Shown here: positions 6,828-13,180 of the stretch, piece by piece
How the letters are laid out: each line of letters starts with the position of its first letter
How positions within the stretch are numbered: the stretch's first letter is position 1
DNA from: JBOGED01 sp050743625
GTDB lineage: Bacteria > Actinomycetota > Nitriliruptoria > Euzebyales > Egibacteraceae
DNA length: 13,204 bases
Direction: 5' to 3'
Assembly (NCBI GenBank): GCA_050743625.1
Contig: JBOGED010000298.1
Coordinates: 1 to 13,204, forward strand
Program-made: the position numbers and the translations under genes
The notes under the pieces: generated by a model
The model's input: the letters and a program-made list of their open reading frames with translations, nothing else
Databases searched by the model: none
What the model was told of the DNA's origin: nothing

Positions 6828-7152
6828 AAGGACGTCCCAGCCGTCGCCCTCCTCGAGCGTCTCTCGCAACCCTCGCGGGTCACCCCATACTGCAGCACCC
6901 GCAGCTCGATCGCCTTGCCGTTGACAACGGCGATCCGCTGCAATAGCCGGACCAGCTCATAGCGCTCACGGCGCAGGTTCAACGCCATCTCGTCGGTCGG
7001 CTGGCTGAACACCGCGAGCATCCGCAACCGTTCACCGATGGGCGTTTTCGGCGTCGCGATGACCGCCGCACCGCCCGGCTCGACGACGAAGCTCACGTCT
7101 TGCAGCGCCAGCGGCCTGCCGCCGACCCAGCCGAGCTCCCACGGGCGGTAAC
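6828..7152 (-). pseudogene. CHAT-domain (caspase-like) protease remnant
   Basis: In the minus strand the segment YRPWELGWVGGRPLALQDVS, then GERLRMLAVFSQPTDEMALN and RRERYELVRLLQRI, ending RVLQYGVTRE, is the pattern I recognise from actinobacterial CHAT proteins. A one-base frameshift near 6870 moves the reading to LEEGDGWDVLQ, the segment that normally leads directly into the catalytic HxSGHG motif. Homology stops there (about 6828). The catalytic His, the Cys and all upstream repeats are missing. The upstream end is cut at repeat R1. CHAT proteases act in bacterial death/defence-like modules. This copy cannot be active. Confidence 0.65.
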
Positions 7153-7315
7153 CTAGCGGGGCTTCACCCCGGCCCGGCGAGCGTGTGAGGCATGACAGCG
7201 TTCCCCGAACAGGGATGTGGACCGGCGGGTCATCGCTAGCCGGCTCGCAACTCGTGCAACACCTGCAACATGACTCACAAACTTGACTCACGCGCAACGA
7301 CTTTGCGGATCCAAG
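7153..7315 (+). repeat. Direct repeat copy R1 (163 bp)
   Basis: Runs from CTAGCGGGGCTT to GCGGATCCAAG and aligns over its whole length with 10775-10973, with a few substitutions and one 36-bp difference. Both copies contain GAGCGTGTGAGG, GACAGCGTTCCCCGAACAGG and three GCAAC-starting nonamers in tandem (here 7247-7273: GCAACTCGT, GCAACACCT, GCAACATGA), followed by two GACTCAC motifs. R1 lacks the hairpin insertion present in R2. It abuts the CHAT remnant. No transposase is present. Confidence 0.85.
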
Positions 7316-7399
7316 TCCCCTACGCCGGTTCCGAGAACAACGCTGCGAACCGATGGCCCCTTCGGGGCAGCGGGAGATCGGCCGGGCGCTGGCGCAGCT

Positions 7400-7419
7400 A
7401 TCGACAACTTTTTGTCGAT
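7400..7419. repeat. 8-bp perfect hairpin
   Basis: ATCGACAA and TTGTCGAT pair around a CTTT loop. It lies between R1 and the 3' end of the DUF1697 gene, about 55 bp past that gene's stop. On the minus strand it could be a weak terminator for DUF1697, or a recombination-site core. A second small hairpin GCCCC-TTC-GGGGC lies at 7356-7368. Confidence 0.45.
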
Positions 7420-7474
7420 CACGGTTTTGCAAGGACTAGCCGGGCGTACAGGTGCGCGAGACACAACGACCGCG

Positions 7475-8017
7475 CTACTCCCCTGTCAGAGTCTGGAGGT
7501 AGGTGACGGTCTTCCAGTTGCGCATGGTCACCGCCACGCCGAGCCTGCGGTCCCAGGGCACGGCGCTCAGCGGGGACGCCCGCACTCCCGCCGGGCACCA
7601 CAGGTAGATCTCGCGGCCGACGAGGCGGACTTCGTCCGGGGAGACGTCGAGGGAGGCAACCGCGCGGGCCCCGTCCGGATCGGGGTCGCCGTTGAGGAAT
7701 CCGACCAGGTACTTGGCCGGGTCGGTCATCAGATCGAGCATCGGCGCGTTGGCCACAACCGCGGCAATGTCGGCGGCGGTGCGGACAACGACCGTGGACT
7801 GCACACCCAAAGTGCGGGCCAGGGCGTGCTCGATATCCGCGGCGGCGGTGTCGGCGGCGGCCGGGGAGCTCGTGAACACCGCGTTCCCGCTCTGAAGGTA
7901 GGTCTTCACGTCGGTGTAACCCAGGTCGGTAAGCAGCTCCCGCAGCTTCGCCATCGCCAGCCGGTTGCTCCGGCCGACATTGACACCGCGCAGCAGCGCC
8001 ACCACACGCCTCTTCAT
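7475..8017 (-). CDS. DUF1697 domain-containing protein
   Basis: A 180-aa protein matching DUF1697 along its full length. Recognised motifs are VVALLRGVNVGRSNRLAMAK at the N terminus, LGYTDVKTYLQSGNAVFTS at 32-50, and a C-terminal MRNWKTVTYLQTL. The fold is small alpha/beta and the molecular function of the family is not established. It is the only intact gene between R1 and R2 apart from the PPOX gene. A shortened, mutated second copy lies at 10608-10778 on the opposite strand. The ATG has no obvious Shine-Dalgarno, so a GTG/ATG within a few codons is not excluded, but the family normally begins here. Confidence 0.92.
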   Translation of the reverse strand: MKRRVVALLRGVNVGRSNRLAMAKLRELLTDLGYTDVKTYLQSGNAVFTSSPAAADTAAADIEHALARTLGVQSTVVVRTAADIAAVVANAPMLDLMTDPAKYLVGFLNGDPDPDGARAVASLDVSPDEVRLVGREIYLWCPAGVRASPLSAVPWDRRLGVAVTMRNWKTVTYLQTLTGE

Positions 8018-8109
8018 GGCCGCGGTCTGTCAGAGCTGCGGGCCAGGCCGAAGCCGCGCCGCGTCCGCGCCTGACTTGCGGTTTCCTCAGCAGGTCTCAG
8101 CTCGTTCGC

Positions 8110-8779
8110 TCACTTTGCGCGCTGGTTAGGACGGTCGGCGGCGCTGAACGGGAGCATGCCCGCCAACATCCCGCCGTCGATCGGGAGGGTGGCGCCGGTG
8201 ACGAACGACGACTCCGAGCTGCATAGCCATACCACCGCCGCGGCGACCTCGTCCGGTTGACCGAGCCTGCGGATCGGCAGCCCGCGCGCAGCGTGCTCCC
8301 GCGCGTTCGCGCCGGCCCGCTCGAGCGCTCGGTGATCGGCCCGGGAGCCAACGCGTTGACGCGGATGCCGCTACCCGCGTAGTCCAGCGCGGCGGTCCTG
8401 GTCAGCCCGACCACCCCAAACCTTGCCGAGACGTAGCCCGCCAACCCGGCGACGGCTTCAAGGCCCGCGGTGGAGGACATGTTGACGATCGAGCCGCCGC
8501 CGCTGTCGAGCATCGCGGGGATCTCGTACTTCATCGCCAGGAACACGCCTGTAAGGCTGACAGCCAGCGCGCTGTCGTAGTCCTCCACGGTGACCTCGGC
8601 GAGTGGGGTCGGCGGATGGCCGCCGCCGGCGATGATCTCCCCGGCGACCGCGCGCAGGGCCTGCTCGTCACGCGCCGCGAGCACGACGCTGGCGCTCGCG
8701 AGGTAGCGGCCCCGATGCCGCGGCTGGCGCCGGTCACGATCGCCACCCGGCCGGCGAGCGAGGGACAGGTAACGGGCAT
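8110..8779 (-). pseudogene. Short-chain dehydrogenase/reductase, broken
   Basis: Starts well (GAGGAG 6 nt before ATG) with VAIVTGASRGIGAAT, the NAD(P)-binding TGxxxGIG motif. A short deletion then shifts the frame into ASVVLAARDEQALRAVAGEI. A second, in-frame deletion of about 40 residues removes the region carrying NNAG. The frame resumes with PLAEVTVEDYDSALAVSLTG, FLAMKYEIPAML and GGGSIVNMSSTAG. The catalytic YxxxK reads YVSAR, so the Lys is gone. A second frameshift near 8330 leads to RLGQPDEVAAAVVWLCSSES and FVTGATLPIDGG, ending at TGA 8110. Missing core, mutated active site and two frameshifts make it non-functional. Confidence 0.85.
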
Positions 8780-9046
8780 GACGAGCTCCTCGCGGTCGGT
8801 GATCGCGTGCCGGGACGCGCGCCTCAGTACCGCAGCTCATGGCGGCTGGCGCCGCCGCCCCGGAGGATGAGAATGGGGGTGCCGTCCCAGACGCCGTTTC
8901 ACTGTAGCGCTCCGGCCTGCGAGTCAGCATGAGCGCGGGAGCCCGCCAGGGACCCCGATGGTCGCCACGAGCACGTGTGTCAGGTTCTTTGACCGGTCCG
9001 GGCTCTACGACCCGCCCGCCGCCCCACTGGCCTCGACCTGGGGCGG
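8780..9046. other. Gap between two pseudogenes
   Basis: Contains only the leader of the SDR pseudogene and sequence without recognisable coding or repeat structure. Frames open here are by-products of high GC content. Confidence 0.4.
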
Positions 9047-9789
9047 CTACGCCGCCGAGCCGCGCCGGCCTGTCAGCTGGAGCGGCAGGCTGATCCAGCA
9101 GTGCTCGCGGTTCCACTCCCGCGGTGCGCGCCGGGCGGCCCGCCGATCGCCCTCACGGCCAGGTTGGCCGGACAAGAACTCGACGAGCGGGCGAGAGCCT
9201 CGTCCGCATACCCCGCCTCGGCGAGCACGACCGCCACGTCGCAGGCGTACATTGAGGCATTCAGGGGCCCATCCCGCCAGCGCATCACCCACCTCGCCCA
9301 GCAGCTCAACAAGCCCCGCCCGGCTCAGCGCGAACAGCAGGTTCGACAGCCAGTTCTCGACCGCTCAGCTGCCGCCCTCCTCGACCCACTCGCCGAACCG
9401 CTCGGGTTGGCCCCGAAAGTGCGCCGCGTGGTCGAGCACCAGCTCGGCGTCGCGGACATGCTCGACGAACGCCTCCCGCGCGGCCTCGCCGTCGCCGGCC
9501 GGCCAGTTGTCCGCCGTAGTGACCGCTCGCAGCCGCCGCACGCTCCACGGCAACGGCGTCTCCTCCCAACCGCGCTTGCAGGCCTCGCCGATCTCCTCCC
9601 ACCCCGACATGTTGCTGGTGGCCGCCCGCCGCAACCGGTTCTCGGCCATGACGCGAGCCTCCCGGCCGTGCGGGGGCACATCGACGGCCGTTGCTCCTCC
9701 AGGTCGGCGGGGAACTCGAACAGGCGCCCCGCGCAGGCCGGGCAGGTCGCGCCCCGCGAGCGCACCCGCAGCCGCAGCCGCACAAGCGC
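9047..9789 (-). pseudogene. Frameshifted zinc-ribbon plus helical-repeat (TPR-like) protein
   Basis: One coding track can be followed through at least four frame changes on the minus strand. It runs ATCPACAGRLFEFPADLEEQ (about 9750-9690), REARVMAENRLRRAATSNM with GEACKRGWEETPLPW and WPAGDGEAAREAFVEHVRDA, then AVENWLSNLLFALSRAGLVE with LLGEVGDALAG, then MYACDVAVVLAEAGYADEAL, and ends at a stop at 9047. The first CPAC of a zinc ribbon is present, but the expected second CxxC reads VPPHG. The alanine-rich, LAEAGYADEAL-type helices near the end resemble a tetratricopeptide repeat. The original function is unknown. Frameshifts with high GC3 throughout indicate recent decay. Confidence 0.55.
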
Positions 9790-10163
9790 CCCCTGCCCTA
9801 CCTGATCGCCGCGCGGCCGTTCTGCCGAGGTGGTTCGCGGTGTGTACCGACGCTGGCGTGTTCGTGGCCTGGGCCAGGTGCGCGCGCATGGCTTGGGCCA
9901 TACGCAGGCAGTGCCCGCCGAGGCCGGGCAGATCGCCTGGACCAATGTCGACGGCTGGCGCCACGCATACGTCGGCATCCTTCCGGACGCCGTGCTCGAG
10001 GGTTCGGCTACTCCGTGCTTTGGGTGATGGCTGCCAACACTTGCGGCTCGACGTTTCTCCACCCGCCGCGGGTGGGTTTCCGACGGCGCTGTCGACCACC
10101 ACCACGACGCGGAAGGCCACCTCTTTCCGTCGCTCGTTGCACGCGGCGGTAGCATGCGAGCAA
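9790..10163. other. Degenerate stretch upstream of the PPOX gene
   Basis: On the plus strand AGQIAWTNVDGWRHAYVGIL, then PDAVLEG, and after a frame change FGYSVLWVMAANT (about 9925-10040) look weakly coding, but no start, Shine-Dalgarno or family is recognised. Nothing supportable lies between about 10045 and the PPOX promoter. Confidence 0.35.
10150..10155 (+). promoter_or_regulatory. Candidate -10 element for a leaderless PPOX transcript
   Basis: TAGCAT fits TANNNT and ends 8 nt before the ATG at 10164. With no Shine-Dalgarno before the ATG, transcription would start at or next to the start codon, a common arrangement in actinomycetes. Confidence 0.4.
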
Positions 10164-10778
10164 ATGAGCCTGTCGGATCGCGACATCGAGTTCCTGAAGG
10201 ATCACCACTCGGCGGCGATGATCACCGTCGGGGCTGACGGGTTCGCGAAGACCGCCCGTGTAGCTGTGGTCCTGGTGGACGGAAAGTTGTGGAGCAGCGG
10301 TACACATGATCGGGTGCGGACCGAGCGCTTGCGCAAGGACCCGCGAGCGACGTTGTTCGTGTTCGAGCCAAGCTCCTTCGCGTGGCTGGGGATCGAGGCC
10401 ACGGTGGCGATCCTGGACGGGGCGGACGTGCCGGCGCAGAGCCTCCGGCTGTTTCGCGAGGTGCAGGGCAAGCCGACTGGGTCTCTCAGCTGGTTCGGTG
10501 GGGATCTCGACGAAGAGGAGTTCGCGCGCGCCATGGTCGACGAGCGGCGCCTGATCTATGAGTTCGCCGTACACCCCGTACCTACGGCCTGTACTGACGG
10601 GTCAGGCACGAAGGCGCGTGTGGTGGCGCTGCTGCGCGGTGTCCAATGTCGGCCGGAGCAACCGGCTGGCGATTTGGGTGTGCAGTCCACGGTCGTTGTC
10701 CGCACCGCCGCTGACATTGCCGCGGTTGTGGCCAACGCGCCCATGCTCGATCTCATGATCGACCCGGCCAAGTACTAG
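10164..10778 (+). CDS. PPOX-family flavin/F420 protein with frameshifted C terminus fused to a DUF1697 piece
   Basis: A 204-aa frame. Residues 1-137 match the pyridoxamine 5'-phosphate oxidase-like split-barrel family (TIGR03618-like, normally about 140 aa): HHSAAMITVGADGFAKTARV, VDGKLWSSGTHDR, then RLRKDPRATLFVFE and a DERRLIYEFAVH end. Such proteins bind FMN or F420 and reduce small substrates; the cofactor is not decidable here. The usual end is still legible as TAC GGC CTG TAC TGA (10583-10597), but an indel near 10580 puts it out of frame. Reading therefore continues through a linker into the DUF1697 remnant and stops at TAG 10776-10778. The catalytic barrel is intact, so activity is possible. 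Confidence 0.82.
   Translation: MSLSDRDIEFLKDHHSAAMITVGADGFAKTARVAVVLVDGKLWSSGTHDRVRTERLRKDPRATLFVFEPSSFAWLGIEATVAILDGADVPAQSLRLFREVQGKPTGSLSWFGGDLDEEEFARAMVDERRLIYEFAVHPVPTACTDGSGTKARVVALLRGVQCRPEQPAGDLGVQSTVVVRTAADIAAVVANAPMLDLMIDPAKY
10608..10778 (+). pseudogene. Deleted second copy of DUF1697
   Basis: Near-identical to the 5' and central parts of the intact DUF1697 gene at 7475-8017, on the opposite strand. The start ATG has become ACG (10608). One C is inserted (GTCCAATG for GTCAATG). Sequence corresponding to about residues 22-88 is deleted between GGCGAT and TTGGGTGTGC. Similarity then continues through VQSTVVVRTAADIAAVVANA and ends after PAKY, where repeat R2 begins. It is translated only as the tail of the PPOX frame. 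Confidence 0.88.
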
Positions 10779-10973
10779 CGGGGCTTTGGCCCCAGCCCGA
10801 CGAGCGTGTGAGGTATGACAGCGTTCCCCGAACAGGGATTTAGGGGCAGATACGCCCGAAATCCCTGTTCGGGGAGTGGACCGCGGGTCATCGCCAGCCA
10901 GCTCGCAACTCGTGCAACACCTGCAACACGACTCACACACTTGACTCACGCGCAACAAGATCGCGGATCCAAG
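10775..10973 (+). repeat. Direct repeat copy R2 (199 bp) with hairpin insertion
   Basis: The counterpart of R1 in the same orientation, 3.46 kb away. It begins inside the TAG region of the PPOX/DUF1697 frame and ends at GCGGATCCAAG. Tandem GCAAC nonamers lie at 10905-10931. It differs from R1 chiefly by 36 extra bp that complete a large palindrome. The two copies bound the decayed 7.3-10.8 kb segment. Confidence 0.85.
10825..10875. repeat. 51-bp hairpin inside R2
   Basis: Two perfect 17-bp arms, TCCCCGAACAGGGATTT (10825-10841) and its complement (10859-10875), enclose a 17-nt loop. The loop itself can form GGGC-AGATAC-GCCC (10844-10857). R1 keeps only the left arm. The core GGGCAGATACGCCC differs by one base from the hairpin core at the right end of the window. 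Confidence 0.85.
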
Positions 10974-11000
10974 CGCCTAGCCGGGATTCCTCAACGGTGA

Positions 11001-11013
11001 CCCCGGGACGGGG
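11001..11013 (-). terminator. Weak hairpin after the SMR gene
   Basis: CCCCG-GGA-CGGGG lies 28 bp past the SMR stop codon, followed by GC-rich sequence without a T tract. It is a possible weak transcription end. Confidence 0.2.
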
Positions 11014-11040
11014 CCCGCCCGCGACCACGCGCCTGAGGCA

Positions 11041-11364
11041 CTAGGCCGCGCCTGTGGTCAGGCGCAGGCCGAGGATTCCGGACACGACGACGACAATGCA
11101 CAGCAGCCTGGCGAGCGAAGCTGGCTCGTTGAACGCGAGGATGCCGATGGCGACCGAGCCGATGGCGCCGATGCCGGTGAAGACCGCGTAGGCCGTCCCA
11201 AGTGGGATCTCGCTGAGCGCTCGCGTCAGGGTGACGACGGCAGCGGTGCCGAACGCGACGACGGCGACGCTGGGCCAAAGTCGTGTGAAGCCTTCGGACG
11301 GCTTGAGGCTGGCGGCGAAGGCGATCTCGAACGCGCCGGCGAGTAGCAGTGTCAGCCATGCCAT
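11041..11364 (-). CDS. Small multidrug resistance (SMR) transporter, Gdx/SugE-like
   Basis: A 107-aa four-helix membrane protein. The start MAWLTLLLAGAFEIAFAASL holds the essential membrane Glu13, required for proton-coupled antiport by SMR dimers. LKPSEGFTRLWPS and IPLGTAYAVFTGIGAIGS are closer to the SugE/Gdx (guanidinium exporter) pattern than to EmrE, whose equivalent segment reads WSGVG. The usual Trp of WTGIGA is Phe here. ATG 11364 was chosen because GGAGGT sits 7 nt upstream and the length is normal; longer upstream frames read through doxX. The start overlaps the doxX stop by one base (TGATG), so translation is coupled. It is probably controlled with doxX by the divergent TetR protein. 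A general quaternary-cation exporter is the alternative. Confidence 0.92.
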   Translation of the reverse strand: MAWLTLLLAGAFEIAFAASLKPSEGFTRLWPSVAVVAFGTAAVVTLTRALSEIPLGTAYAVFTGIGAIGSVAIGILAFNEPASLARLLCIVVVVSGILGLRLTTGAA

Positions 11365-11894
11365 CACGCGACCTCCCGACTCTGCTGGGCATGCGCCTGG
11401 ACCGGCCGGGCCCGCAGCGCCAGCGCCGCCGCGCCGCTCGCGCCGCCGAGCACCAGCGCTCCTGTTCCCCATGACCAACCGGCGAGCCCTGGCGCGATCG
11501 CGGCGTCAAGCGCGGCCTGGCCGGGACCGGCGAATGCGACGGCGGCCGCGACGGTGAGGAGGGTGAGGTTGTACTCCCAACCGCCGTTGAAATACCACGG
11601 TCCCTTCCCGGCGTGCGCCGTAAGGATCGTCGTCAGCATGATCCCTACGATGCCGGCGGCAGCGAGCGGCGTGAGCAGGCCCAGGCAGAACAGGATCCCC
11701 GCCGCCAGCTCGACCAGTCCGGCCACGCCGGCGAACACCCTGCCCGGCTTGAAGCCCAAGCGCTCGAAGATCGCACCGGTCCCTTTGAGACCGAATCCTC
11801 CGAGCCAGCCGAACAGGTTCCCCAGTCCATGCCCAACCATCAGCAGCCCCACGACCACGCGGATCGCGAGCAACCCGAGGTCTACGGCGTTCAT
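11364..11894 (-). CDS. DoxX family membrane protein
   Basis: A 176-aa protein with four hydrophobic helices (about 5-25, 52-75, 78-95, 108-130) and a further C-terminal hydrophobic stretch at about 140-165. VVVGLLMVGHGLGNLFGWLG, then FAGVAGLVELAAGILFCLGL with LTPLAAAG, and KGPWYFNGGWEYNL are typical of DoxX proteins. These are integral membrane proteins linked in some bacteria to redox or thiol-stress functions; the activity here is unknown. AGGGGA precedes the ATG at about 9 nt. It is the first gene of the operon with the SMR gene and divergent from tetR with only 36 bp between start codons, where two GGACNNCAGTCC boxes begin. Confidence 0.92.
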   Translation of the reverse strand: MNAVDLGLLAIRVVVGLLMVGHGLGNLFGWLGGFGLKGTGAIFERLGFKPGRVFAGVAGLVELAAGILFCLGLLTPLAAAGIVGIMLTTILTAHAGKGPWYFNGGWEYNLTLLTVAAAVAFAGPGQAALDAAIAPGLAGWSWGTGALVLGGASGAAALALRARPVQAHAQQSREVA

Positions 11895-11914
11895 ATCGAC
11901 GTCCCCTTCGATCT

Positions 11915-11957
11915 GGACTACAGTCCGTTTATGTCCTTGGCTAACGGACCGCAGTCC
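11915..11957. promoter_or_regulatory. Tandem GGACNNCAGTCC operators between doxX and tetR
   Basis: GGACTACAGTCC (11915-11926) and GGACCGCAGTCC (11946-11957) are palindromic except at the centre and agree at 10 of 12 positions. Centres are 31 bp apart. A wider inverted pair, GTCCGTT (11923-11929) and AACGGAC (11943-11949), spans the tetR start codon. The first box contains the probable tetR -10 (TACAGT), so a bound repressor would block tetR and probably the doxX promoter. Confidence 0.7.
11919..11924 (+). promoter_or_regulatory. Candidate -10 for a leaderless tetR transcript
   Basis: TACAGT fits TANNNT and ends 6 nt before the ATG at 11931. No Shine-Dalgarno precedes the ATG, which fits leaderless transcription. 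Confidence 0.45.
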
Positions 11958-12578
11958 GGATCTATTCCCGCTCCGCTCGAGATCGTGAGCCCGGCGCCGT
12001 CTCGGACCCGGGCAGACGCTCGCCGCAATAACGCGAGGGTCCTGGATGCGGCGCGGGGGCTCGTCGCCTCGCGAGGTCTCGATGCGGTGACCATGGACGA
12101 GATCGCCGAGGCGGCCGGGGTCGGCAAGGGGACGGTCTATCGCGCGGTAGGGAGCCGGGCGGGGCTGGCCGAGGCGTTACTCGACGATGCTGAGCGGGAG
12201 CTGCAGCACCTCATGCTCCGGGGCCCGCCGCCGCTCGGGCACGGAGCCCCTGCGCATCAGCGGCTTGCCGCGTTCGTCTCGGCCTACGTCGACTTCCTCG
12301 ACGACAACGTCGACCTGCTCATAGAAACCGAGCGCTGGGGCCAGGGCGCTCGCCTCCGCGCCGGCGCCTATGCCTTTTGGCTCAGTCATGTCTCGCACCT
12401 GCTGCGTGAGGCCGGCCACGCCGACCCCGCACTCCTCGCGCACGCCATTCTCGCGCCGTTATCAGCCGACCTGTATCACCACCTGCGCGCGCACCTCGGC
12501 GCGTCGAAGGGCGCGATCCGGACGACCTTGACGGACCTCGCCGCAACGGTAGCCCGTGGTTCGGCTCAGCGCTCGTAG
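11931..12578 (+). CDS. TetR family transcriptional repressor
   Basis: A 215-aa protein. The TetR N-terminal domain is at about residues 27-85: ARRNNARVLDAARGLVASRG, then VTMDEIAEAAGVGKGTVYRA containing the helix-turn-helix, then GSRAGLAEALLDDAE. The C-terminal helical ligand/dimer domain (95-205) is family-typical but the ligand is unknown. Divergent placement suggests it represses doxX-SMR and itself, with an inducer likely related to the exporter's substrate. ATG 11931 is favoured by a TANNNT element 6 nt upstream. GTG 11985 would give a more usual N terminus and is the alternative, in which case the second operator box would be untranslated. The 3' end overlaps the convergent YbhB gene by 13 bp. 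Confidence 0.93.
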   Translation: MSLANGPQSGSIPAPLEIVSPAPSRTRADARRNNARVLDAARGLVASRGLDAVTMDEIAEAAGVGKGTVYRAVGSRAGLAEALLDDAERELQHLMLRGPPPLGHGAPAHQRLAAFVSAYVDFLDDNVDLLIETERWGQGARLRAGAYAFWLSHVSHLLREAGHADPALLAHAILAPLSADLYHHLRAHLGASKGAIRTTLTDLAATVARGSAQRS

Positions 12579-13102
12579 ATGGCCTGCAGGATCCCGCGCC
12601 CGACTGTGTGGGGGAACATGTTGAAGCCTAGGAAGGCCGGCGTGGCGTTGTCGGGCAGGTCAAGCGACTCAACGTCCAAGGCGTGGACGGTGAAGTAGTA
12701 GCGGTGCGGCCCATGACCCTCGGGCGGCGCGGCGCCGATGTACTGCGCGAGGCCGCCGTCGTTGGTAAGGGTCTTGGCGCCCTCCGGCAGCTCGGGCCCC
12801 TCAGGCGTACCGGCGCCGGTGGGGAGCTCGGTGACGTCGGCCGGGATGTTGTAGACCGCCCAGTGCCAGAATCCCGCGCCGGTCGGCGCGTCGGGGTCGT
12901 AGCAGGTCACCGCGAAGCTGCGTGTCTCGGGAGGGAAGCCCTCCCACGTGAGGTGCGGGGAGACGTCCTCGCCGCCCGCGCCCAAGACTCCGGAAATGTG
13001 CGGCTTCGGGATGGGCTCGCCCTCACTGATATCAGTGCTGCTCACCTGGAACGATGGCACCTGGGGGAGGGAGTCGTACGGTGACGGCGGTCTGCGAGCC
13101 AT
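12566..13102 (-). CDS. YbhB/YbcL family Raf kinase inhibitor-like protein (PEBP fold)
   Basis: A 178-aa protein with the phosphatidylethanolamine-binding fold. VSPHLTWEGFPPETRSFAV, then YDPDAPTGAGFWHWAVYNIP (DPDAPT at 69-74, HW at 80-81) and GPHRYYFTVHALD (131-143) are the family's ligand-pocket motifs. Bacterial members are cytoplasmic or periplasmic with no settled function. No signal peptide is seen here, so it is probably cytoplasmic. GGAGG lies 4 nt before the ATG. It is transcribed alone towards tetR and overlaps it by 13 bp at the 3' ends. Confidence 0.95.
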   Translation of the reverse strand: MARRPPSPYDSLPQVPSFQVSSTDISEGEPIPKPHISGVLGAGGEDVSPHLTWEGFPPETRSFAVTCYDPDAPTGAGFWHWAVYNIPADVTELPTGAGTPEGPELPEGAKTLTNDGGLAQYIGAAPPEGHGPHRYYFTVHALDVESLDLPDNATPAFLGFNMFPHTVGRGILQAIYER

Positions 13103-13180
13103 AGCGCCTCCGCGTGGCGGTCGGTGATCCTTCGGGAACGTTAGCGCCTCTACCCGCTTCGGCTTATCCCTGAACTCCGA

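Noticed and set aside
7247..7273. GCAAC nonamers as iterons of a replication origin
   Set aside because: Only three imperfect copies per repeat, no Rep gene, no AT-rich melting region beside them, and the same block occurs twice.
8097..9116. 339-codon frame covering the short-chain dehydrogenase
   Set aside because: The dehydrogenase homology enters and leaves this frame. The first 120 codons are unrelated and the end of the enzyme lies in another frame, so it is a pseudogene and not a longer protein.
8958..10778. Continuous 606-codon plus-strand frame
   Set aside because: Only the part from ATG 10164 has family similarity and a promoter-like element. The upstream 400 codons are the antisense shadow of the frameshifted minus-strand gene and carry no recognisable domain.
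10602..10958. Shared minus-strand peptide (LRVSQVCESCCRCCTSCE) encoded by both repeats
   Set aside because: It is simply the repeat read antisense. The frame diverges outside the repeat, has no start context, and the Cys runs come from the tandem GCAAC nonamers.
11613..11930. Long N-terminal extension of the TetR frame
   Set aside because: It lies antisense to doxX, lacks TetR features and would remove the divergent promoter. The TetR homology begins after 11931.
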